Assembly (NCBI RefSeq): GCF_900637555.1
Contig: NZ_LR134378.1
Coordinates: forward strand, 1,188,001-1,252,000
Origin: Lautropia mirabilis
GTDB lineage: Bacteria > Pseudomonadota > Gammaproteobacteria > Burkholderiales > Burkholderiaceae_E
Reading direction: 5' to 3'
Length of the DNA stretch: 64,000 nucleotides
Shown here: piece by piece, positions 57,370-64,000 of the stretch
How the letters are laid out: each line of letters opens with the position of its first letter
Position numbering within the stretch: the first letter of the stretch is position 1
Made by a program: the position numbers and the translations under genes
The notes under the pieces: generated by a model
Told to the model about the DNA's origin: nothing
The model's input: only the letters and a program-made list of their open reading frames with translations
The model's database searches: none

Positions 57370-58191
57370 ATGGACACCCTGGGCACAGATCGAGACCTTC
57401 CTGCACCCGGCGCCAGAACGGCGCGGGGGGGCGCGGCACGTTTGCGCCCCGTGATGGTGCGCCGCCAGCGCCGCCGCCTGCTGCAGCTCATGACCATCGG
57501 CCTGGGCGTCCTGCTGGGGCGTCCGGTACTGGCCACCACGTCCCGTCGACCCCTGGGGCCGATCTCGGCGGGTCAGCGCACGCTGATCACCGAATTCCTG
57601 CTGGTCCACACCCAGCTTCTGGCCGGCTATGTCCTGTCCGGCGCGGACGGCCAGGCCAATCATGCCACCCTCGACAGCCTGCGCCGCCAGGGGGATGGGC
57701 TGATGCAGCGCATCAAGCGCGAGTTGTTTACCCGTATCGAGCGGGGCGAGATGGCCCAGCTGGAGGCCCGCTGGCGTACCGTGGCCGATGCTACCCGCAC
57801 CCGGCCCACGCTGGACATCGCCCGCCTGATGCTGCCCATGGCGCAGGAAGTGGCCGCCCCGCTGGGCGCCTTGCTGCCGCCGGTGGACATCAAGGCCACA
57901 GGCGGCAATGAGGGCAGGGCACGTCGGCGCCTGCTGATGAGTCAGCTGCTGCTGGATGGCGTCAGTGCCTGCTGGTCGCAGGACCTGACGCACTGGGATC
58001 AGATGGACGAGCGCCGCGTGATGCTGGAGAAATGGCTCAATGCCGTGGCCCAGCAAGGCACGGGCGGCGTGCGCCTGCTGGCCCAGTGGAACCTGTTTGC
58101 CAGCGCACTGCCGCTGCGCAATGCCCCCTGCCTGCCGGGGGCGGCCCATACCCTGCAATCCGTGGGCGAACGGCTTTACAAGCTGCTGTAG
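57370..58191 (+). CDS. Exported helical protein of unknown function
   Basis: A 273-residue protein not confidently recognised. After a basic N-terminus (VRRQRRRLLQ) comes a hydrophobic segment (MTIGLGVLLGRPVLATT, about 41-57) that may be a Tat- or Sec-type signal. The rest is mostly helical; residues about 68-110 (TLITEFLLVHTQLLAGYVLS..., then DSLRRQGDGLMQRI) faintly recall PilJ-type helical sensor domains. It lies between mnmA and purB, the place of hflD in gamma-proteobacteria, but shares no HflD motifs. Tightly coupled to purB (44-bp gap). The start may lie further in (for example Met29). Confidence 0.5.
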   Translation: MDTLGTDRDLPAPGARTARGGAARLRPVMVRRQRRRLLQLMTIGLGVLLGRPVLATTSRRPLGPISAGQRTLITEFLLVHTQLLAGYVLSGADGQANHATLDSLRRQGDGLMQRIKRELFTRIERGEMAQLEARWRTVADATRTRPTLDIARLMLPMAQEVAAPLGALLPPVDIKATGGNEGRARRRLLMSQLLLDGVSACWSQDLTHWDQMDERRVMLEKWLNAVAQQGTGGVRLLAQWNLFASALPLRNAPCLPGAAHTLQSVGERLYKLL

Positions 58192-58196
58192 GGTAA

Positions 58197-59609
<1,413 letters not shown>

Positions 59610-59626
59610 CGATCACGGTCATGGAG

Positions 59627-59672
59627 AAGGCCCCGCAGCCTGCTGGTCCTGGCAGGTTGCGGGGCCTTTTCA
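59627..59672 (+). terminator. Rho-independent terminator of purB
   Basis: A 17-bp stem with one G-U pair (59627-59643 with 59652-59668; AAGGCCCCGCA...TGCGGGGCCTT) and a TTTT tail, beginning 18 nt past the purB stop. The stem is palindromic enough to work weakly on the opposite strand for the convergent rpiB-like gene. Confidence 0.88.
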
Positions 59673-59727
59673 TGGGTGCAGGATGCCGTGGCATCAGGTC
59701 CGCTGCAAAGCGCAGGGACGGAATGCC

Positions 59728-60186
59728 TCATCTGACCGTGTGCTTCTTCGCAATCTCCACCACCTTGTCCACCCGCTGGGTGTAGCGCGGGTTGTCGGCC
59801 AGGTAGTCGGTCGTCATCCAGGTGTCGACGATGACCTCGGCGATGGCCGGGCCGATCAGCTTGCCGCCCAGACACAGCACGTTGGTGTTCGAGTGCGAGC
59901 GTGCCAGTCCTGCGCAGAACGGATCCTGTGCCACGGCCGCATACACGCCGGGGATCTTGTTGGCGATCAGGGCGCTGCCGTAGCCCACGCCATCGATGAA
60001 GATGCCGCGCTCCACCTGCCCGTCGCTCACCGCCAGCGCCGCCGGGTAGATGAAGTCCGGCAGGTCGCAGCCTTCTTCCGAGAACGGCCCGAAGTCCACC
60101 ACCTCGTGACCCTGGCTCTCCAGCCGTTTCTTCAGCGCCGCCTTCATCGAAAATCCGGCGTGGTCGCCCGCCATGGCTATCTTCAT
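59728..60186 (-). CDS. RpiB/LacAB-family sugar-phosphate isomerase with altered active site
   Basis: A 152-residue protein of the RpiB fold: MKIAMAGDHAGFSMK with His9, DFIYPAALAVSDGQVERG, GSALIANKIPGVYAA, RSHSNTNVLCLGGK with His98. Where E. coli RpiB has the base Cys66 and Thr in CGTGVG, this protein reads IDGVGYGSA (Asp65, Val67). Mycobacterial RpiB also lacks this Cys and uses a Glu elsewhere, so isomerase activity is not excluded, but the substrate may differ from ribose-5-phosphate (for example a tetrose phosphate). ATG 60186 is the family start. Confidence 0.82.
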   Translation of the reverse strand: MKIAMAGDHAGFSMKAALKKRLESQGHEVVDFGPFSEEGCDLPDFIYPAALAVSDGQVERGIFIDGVGYGSALIANKIPGVYAAVAQDPFCAGLARSHSNTNVLCLGGKLIGPAIAEVIVDTWMTTDYLADNPRYTQRVDKVVEIAKKHTVR

Positions 60187-60311
60187 GTCCGTGCTCCGTG
60201 TGGGTGAGGGGGGAAGAAGCAAGTGTGCCCCAGAACCGCCCGGCTGGCCGGGCATGTCCGGGCAAGGGGGCATGGATTAGAGGGCGTCAGCCCTTGCGCA
60301 CCTTTGTAATA

Positions 60312-60348
60312 TATGAATGGTTATCATCCGCTACAGAGATGATGTAGC
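60312..60348. promoter_or_regulatory. Candidate operator (Fur-like word plus palindrome) upstream of the DUF4198 gene
   Basis: The AT-rich stretch contains, on the minus strand, ATGATAACCATT (near 60316-60327), close to the Fur-box core ATGATAATCATT, followed by a perfect 6-bp inverted repeat GCTACA/TGTAGC (60330-60335, 60343-60348). Metal-dependent control of the downstream DUF4198 gene is a reasonable guess, unproven. Confidence 0.3.
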
Positions 60349-60357
60349 ATTCGCATG

Positions 60358-60375
60358 CTGACGCTGACGCTGACG
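60358..60375 (+). repeat. 6-bp tandem repeat (ctgacg x3)
   Basis: Three exact hexamers directly after the candidate operator, followed 6 bp later by a second hexamer array. Both lie in the 395-bp spacer between the rpiB-like and DUF4198 genes. Confidence 0.8.
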
Positions 60376-60381
60376 CTGCAG

Positions 60382-60411
60382 TCCCGGTCCCGGTCCCGGT
60401 CCCGGTCCCGG
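60382..60411 (+). repeat. 6-bp tandem repeat (tcccgg x5)
   Basis: Five exact hexamers, the second half of a composite array. It lies about 170 bp before the DUF4198 start codon, where length change could shift regulatory spacing. Confidence 0.95.
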
Positions 60412-60581
60412 CAAGGCACGCAGCCTTTGTGGCTGACGGCAGGAAGGAGACCCGCCATGCACTCATTCGATCCATGCAAGCAGCCGGCGCTGCGATGTCC
60501 AATACCATGACCTTCCGCGTCATGGATGATGAATCAGAACACAATCAAGAATCAAGACAACTAACCCAGGTGAGGAAAACC

Positions 60582-61346
60582 ATGAAAGCACTCAACGCCA
60601 CCCTGCTTGCCCTGTTGCTGGGCGCATCGGCATCCGCGTCCGCCCACAGTCTGTGGACCCAGGGCGAGAACAAGGATGTCTTCGAGGCCGACCTGATCTA
60701 CGGCCACGAGTTTCCCAAGCCTGAGGTCATCCCCGAGGCGCGGCTGGTGCTGTTCGAGGCACCGCAGGTGATCAGCGCCAGCGGCACGCAGACACTCGTG
60801 CAGTCGGGCGAGAACTACCACTATCGCCATTCCGCCAAGCTGGGCAAGGGAACCCACGTGCTGCTGGGCACCTACAAGCCCACGTATTGGACGAAGAAGG
60901 CCGACGGCAAGTGGGCCATGGCCAAGACGCGCGCCGACTTCCCGGATGCGCAGAGCTGCGGCCTGTACTCGATGAGCGGCAAGAGCTTCGTCATCATCGA
61001 CGATGACGGCGCCTTCGCCACCAAGCCGGTGGGCAAGGGCTACGAGATCACGCCGCTGGCCAGCCCCAACGACATCAAGGTCGGCGAGCTGGCCAAGTTC
61101 CGCGTGACGCTGGACGGCAAGCCGGTGGCGGATGCCAAGGTCGTGGGCAGCCCGGCCGGCTTCAATTCGGAAGAGGTCGAGATCGAGGCCTTCTATGCCG
61201 AGACCGACAAGAACGGCGAGTTCTCGTTCCGGGCGCTGAAACCCGGTCCCTGGTACCTGTCGTCCGAGGTCGAGCAGGCACCGAAGGATCCCAAGGTCTG
61301 CGACAAGGTGGTGGACGAGTTCACGCTGAGCTTCAACGTGAAGTGA
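60582..61346 (+). CDS. DUF4198-domain periplasmic protein
   Basis: A 254-residue protein with a Sec signal (1-21, LLALLLGASASASAH) and a DUF4198 body: early HSLWTQGENKD, a central low-similarity beta region, then DIKVGELAKFRVTLDGKPVADAKV with A.TDKNGEFSFRALKPGPWYL, an Ig/CNA-B-like strand set. DUF4198 proteins accompany nickel, cobalt or iron uptake systems in proteobacteria. GAGG precedes ATG 60582. No transporter is next to it, so the metal is unknown; see the operator candidate at 60312. Confidence 0.8.
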   Translation: MKALNATLLALLLGASASASAHSLWTQGENKDVFEADLIYGHEFPKPEVIPEARLVLFEAPQVISASGTQTLVQSGENYHYRHSAKLGKGTHVLLGTYKPTYWTKKADGKWAMAKTRADFPDAQSCGLYSMSGKSFVIIDDDGAFATKPVGKGYEITPLASPNDIKVGELAKFRVTLDGKPVADAKVVGSPAGFNSEEVEIEAFYAETDKNGEFSFRALKPGPWYLSSEVEQAPKDPKVCDKVVDEFTLSFNVK

Positions 61347-61353
61347 TCCCGAT

Positions 61354-61381
61354 ACGGGCCGTGCGCCTGGCGCCGGCCCGT
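61354..61381. terminator. Weak hairpin between convergent genes
   Basis: ACGGGCCG (61354-61361) and CGGCCCGT (61374-61381) pair over 8 bp between the stops of the DUF4198 gene (61346) and the minus-strand lipoprotein gene (61390). There is no T-run, so termination would be weak. Confidence 0.35.
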
Positions 61382-61389
61382 TGCTGCCA

Positions 61390-62304
61390 TCAGCGCGTCC
61401 GCCAGGTGATGGGGCGCGACACGGTGCCGGTGATGTTGCCGTACCGGTCCGTCACGTTCTTCTGGTGGCGCTCGGTCACGCGCTGGCCCAGATAGGCCAG
61501 GGCCTGGCCGGCCTTCCAGTTCTGCGGCACGCGCCACTGGGTGCAGCTCACGCGCGAGAAGTCGTTGACGCCCACTTCGGTGCACAGGTTGAAGTCCGAC
61601 GACCGGCGGCCCCGCTCGGCGCGCATCACCACCTGTGTGGTGCTGTTCTGGTCCTCCCAGCTCAGGGACTCGGCGCCGTACATCAGCACCATGTTCCGCT
61701 TCAGGCTCCAGGGCTGGCTCAGCTGCATGTGGGTGGCGTAGGCCTGGTAGCGGGTATAGGCGCCATCGAAGATCTCGCCTTTCTCGATCCGCTGCACGGT
61801 ATCGATCTTCAGCAGCTCGGCATCGGCTGCGGCCTGCTCCAGGTTGTCCGGCAGCTTGTTGGCCGACAGGCCCGTCATCACGCGCACCGAGGCAAAGGTG
61901 TCGCCGTCCGCGATCTTGTCCAGGGACGCACGGTAATCATTGAAGAAAGGCTGGGTGATGCCGTTGCCGGACTCCGTGGCCTTCACCGACTGTTCGATCT
62001 TGATCACCGGGGGCTCGCCCTGTTCGCTGGTGCGGGCTTCCACCGTGCCGACATTCTGCGTCAGAGCCGTGGCCAGCACGTCGCCCCGGATACCCGTGCT
62101 GGAGATGGGCTCCGCCTGGTTGTCGGTCAGCAGGCTTTCAGGGGGCAGGGCGGTGGGCAGCGCAGCGATTGCCTTGGTGGTGGCTGACTTGGTCGTTGCT
62201 GCATTGGAGGCGCCTGCATCACCCGATCCGTCGTGGCTGCCGCAGGCGGCCAGCAGGGTCATGATCGAGAGGCTCAAGGCGAGTCGTTTGAAGGTAGCGT
62301 TCAT
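61390..62304 (-). CDS. Lipoprotein of unknown function
   Basis: A 304-residue predicted lipoprotein (MNATFKRLALSLSIMTLLAACG, lipobox LAAC, Cys21). After a Ser/Thr/Ala-rich linker the body has no family I recognise. Visible features are SVKATESGNGITQPFFNDYR, YQAYATHMQLSQPWSLKRNM, two Cys in NLCTEVGVNDFSRVSCTQWR that could form a disulfide, and a final RYGNITGTVSRPITWRTR strand. It stands alone between the DUF4198 gene and secF. Confidence 0.6.
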   Translation of the reverse strand: MNATFKRLALSLSIMTLLAACGSHDGSGDAGASNAATTKSATTKAIAALPTALPPESLLTDNQAEPISSTGIRGDVLATALTQNVGTVEARTSEQGEPPVIKIEQSVKATESGNGITQPFFNDYRASLDKIADGDTFASVRVMTGLSANKLPDNLEQAAADAELLKIDTVQRIEKGEIFDGAYTRYQAYATHMQLSQPWSLKRNMVLMYGAESLSWEDQNSTTQVVMRAERGRRSSDFNLCTEVGVNDFSRVSCTQWRVPQNWKAGQALAYLGQRVTERHQKNVTDRYGNITGTVSRPITWRTR

Positions 62305-62696
62305 GTTGCCTGTCTATCCATCGGGGACCGGTCGTTCTCTGACGCTTGCCCCGTCCTGTGATTACTTCGTTTATGAAAGGTGAAAGGCCCTGTTTCTCGG
62401 GCTTTTTCCATCGTAGATAAGCCGCCGCCATCACACCGAAACGACAGGTACAAAAAATGTGTCATGTCGAACAAGTGAACAGTTGAGGCCCGGAACTGGT
62501 TACGAGAGGCCGTGTGCGCGCAGATTTGCTGACGACTTGTTGCCGATTTCTGGTAGTCGATATGACGAAAGATGTCGTGTTATGTCGCCATCTGGGTGTC
62601 ATTCGGTCGGCATCGCGGTCTTCCTGAGTACCGTGCTGGCCCACTTCGGCCGCCCCATCTACGGGCAGTGGTTCCGCCACTGATCCGTCGGGCAAG
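62305..62696. other. Spacer upstream of the lipoprotein gene
   Basis: About 390 bp between the lipoprotein start and the secF terminator. It must hold the lipoprotein promoter. A 74-codon plus-strand frame (62459-62683) has no ribosome site, family match or protein-like composition and is not called. It is less GC-rich than the coding DNA. Confidence 0.4.
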
Positions 62697-62730
62697 AAAA
62701 AGGCGCCAGGACCGTAGTCTCTGGCGCCTT
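62697..62730 (-). terminator. Rho-independent terminator of secDF
   Basis: On the minus strand AAGGCGCCAG (62721-62730) pairs with CTGGCGCCTT (62700-62709), 11-nt loop, followed by TTTCTTG. It lies 45 nt past the secF stop. A second stem (AAAGCCGG 62743-62750 with CCGGCTTT 62760-62767) lies between it and secF. Confidence 0.8.
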
Positions 62731-62774
62731 GGGTGATCCCGCAAAGCCGGTCCCTGGGGCCGGCTTTTCCGTTC

Positions 62775-63719
62775 TCAGGGCAGTTCCACCTCGGTGGCGT
62801 CCTTCTTCTTCACGGGCTTGACCAGGTCCTCACGCTTGAGGCCCAGGCGCATCACGATGGCAGCAGCCACGAAGATCGAGGAGTACACGCCAAAGCAGAT
62901 GCCGATGGCGAGCGCCAGCGAGAAGTAGTGCAGCGTGGGGCCGCCGAAGAACAGCATCGACAGCACCATCATCAGCGTGGACGTGTGGGTGATGACCGTC
63001 CGCGAGGTGGTGGTGGTGATGGCGTGGTCCAGCACCTGGGCGGTGGTCATGTTCCGGGCATGGCGCTCGCGGAACTTCTCGCGCACCCGGTCGAAGATGA
63101 TGACCGACTCGTTGACCGAGTAGCCCAGCACCGCCAGCACCGCGGCCAGCACCGACAGCGAGAATTCCCACTGGAAGAAGGCGAAGAAGCCCAGGATGAT
63201 CACCACGTCGTGCAGGTTGGCGATGATGCCTGCCACGCCGAACTTCCATTCGAAGCGGACGGCCAGGTAGATCACGATGCCGGCGATCACCACCAGAAGC
63301 GCCATGGCGCCGCTGGTGGCCAGCTCCTGACCCACCTGCGGGCCCACGAACTCGTTGCGGCGCAGCTCCACCGACGGGTCATGCTGCTTGAGCGCAGCCA
63401 GCACCTGCTCGGCCTGCTTTGCGGCCGAGACGCCTTCCTTCAGCGGCAGGCGGATCAGCACGTCGCGCGAGGTGCCGAAGTTCTGCACCTGCGGCTCCGA
63501 GAAGCCCAGCTCCTCGATGGCCTGGCGGGTCTTGCCCAGGTCGGCCGGCTGTGCGTAGCTGAACTCCATGACCGTGCCGCCGGTGAACTCCACCGACAGG
63601 TTCAGGCCGCGGGTGAACAGGAACAGCACCGCCAGCAGGAAGAAGACGATCGAGATGGCGTTCAGGATCGTCACATGGCGCATGAACGGGATGTCGCGCC
63701 GGATCTTGAAGAGTTCCAT
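62775..63719 (-). CDS. secF: Protein translocase subunit SecF
   Basis: A 314-residue inner-membrane protein that with SecD pulls secreted proteins through SecYEG using the proton gradient. It has six TM helices, the N-terminal LNLSVEFTGGTVMEFSY, the periplasmic P4 region, GYSVNESVIIFDRVRE, and a late TLHYFSLALAIGICFGVYSS. The C-terminal tail is Lys/Glu-rich. The gene follows secD with a 15-bp gap. Confidence 0.97.
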   Translation of the reverse strand: MELFKIRRDIPFMRHVTILNAISIVFFLLAVLFLFTRGLNLSVEFTGGTVMEFSYAQPADLGKTRQAIEELGFSEPQVQNFGTSRDVLIRLPLKEGVSAAKQAEQVLAALKQHDPSVELRRNEFVGPQVGQELATSGAMALLVVIAGIVIYLAVRFEWKFGVAGIIANLHDVVIILGFFAFFQWEFSLSVLAAVLAVLGYSVNESVIIFDRVREKFRERHARNMTTAQVLDHAITTTTSRTVITHTSTLMMVLSMLFFGGPTLHYFSLALAIGICFGVYSSIFVAAAIVMRLGLKREDLVKPVKKKDATEVELP

Positions 63720-63734
63720 GGTGTGCTTGCTCCC

Positions 63735-64000
63735 TCAGCGCTTGGCCGGTTTCGGATCATCCAGGTGCCAGTCGCTCTGACCGACGGACAGATGCTTGAC
63801 GCGCTTCTTGCCGCCATACCAGAGGTTGACCAGCCCGCGCGAGACGAACACCGCCGAGAACATGGAGGTGAGGATGCCCAGACAGTGGACCACGGCAAAG
63901 CCCTTGATGGGGCCCGAACCGAAGGCCAGCAGCGCCAGGCCCGCAATCAGCGTGGTGATGTTGGCATCCAGGATGGTGGCCCAGGCGTGCTCGTAGCCGG
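63735..64000 (-). CDS. secD: Protein translocase subunit SecD (5' part outside window)
   Basis: Only the last 87 or so codons are present, entering from the right edge. The visible C-terminus has the SecD pattern GYEHAWATILDANITTLIAG, GSGPIKGFAVVHCLGILTSM and FVSRGLVNLWYGG, ending in DDPKPAKR-stop. It precedes secF in the usual secDF order. Confidence 0.95.
   Translation of the reverse strand, partial: GYEHAWATILDANITTLIAGLALLAFGSGPIKGFAVVHCLGILTSMFSAVFVSRGLVNLWYGGKKRVKHLSVGQSDWHLDDPKPAKR

Noticed and set aside
57370-58191. HflD assignment from the mnmA-x-purB context
   Set aside because: The sequence has a signal-like segment and none of the HflD motifs; position alone is not enough.
60287-60544. 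85-codon minus-strand frame with Gly-Thr and Ala-Ser repeats
   Set aside because: The repeats are translations of the hexamer arrays and there is no ribosome site; not a gene.
62459-62683. 74-codon plus-strand frame upstream of secF
   Set aside because: No ribosome site, no recognisable family and unprotein-like composition.

Overview
The window is high-GC DNA (I estimate mid-60s percent by eye) that reads as a chromosomal segment of a beta-proteobacterium of the order Burkholderiales. The support is indirect: complete housekeeping genes typical of that group (tldD beside a nitrilase, aroG, rdgC, split-alpha pntA1/pntA2/pntB, glcDEF, mnmA near purB, secDF), a glycine-riboswitch gcvHPT operon, and strong GC3 bias. 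A Lautropia-like oral or animal-associated genus is a guess only. I see no phage, plasmid or integrated element and no rRNA or tRNA gene.

Layout: 1-6131 (minus) holds two tandem, paralogous, very large surface-protein genes; the first runs off the left edge. They share a special N-terminus and are built from cadherin-like beta-sandwich modules, some of which carry a C-type-lectin-like domain nested inside them. 6493-9423 (plus) is a nitrilase-tldD pair into which a RelE/ParE-type toxin-antitoxin cassette has been inserted. 9468-9750 looks like a stand-alone small RNA or leader RNA in front of aroG. 11099-17503 holds a cyclic-nucleotide-binding protein, a SIMPL protein, an OmpR/EnvZ-type pair, a PmtA-like protein and an OmpA-like lipoprotein. 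17888-23607 holds a TauE/SafE permease, cysK, a lipoate-ligase-like gene and two tandem BMP-family binding proteins.

23815-30470 has a tightly overlapping minus-strand set lldD-sbcB-glgB (GlgB carries a histone-H1-like tail) facing a divergent D-lactate dehydrogenase. 30452-31086 contains a decayed vapBC-like module bracketed by a duplicated piece of the dld 3' end. 31210-40063 covers a YIP1-like membrane protein, a DUF1615 lipoprotein, baeSR with an enlarged sensor, rdgC, an orphan VapC, a cation diffusion facilitator and sotB. 40390-45269 is the gcvHPT operon with promoter and tandem glycine riboswitch. 45668-50020 is glcDEF. 50105-51829 holds three tandem DUF4870-like membrane proteins; then come marC, the pnt operon, mnmA, an exported protein of unknown function, purB, an RpiB-family protein lacking the canonical catalytic Cys, a DUF4198 protein, a lipoprotein, secF and the 3' end of secD.

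Functional themes: oxidation of 2-hydroxy acids (L-lactate, D-lactate, glycolate) and glycine cleavage, all feeding respiration and C1 metabolism; envelope stress sensing (OmpR/EnvZ-like, BaeSR-like); and cell-surface adhesion. A further theme is short tandem-repeat arrays (6, 7 and 9 bp units) in intergenic DNA and low-complexity insertions inside otherwise conserved enzymes.
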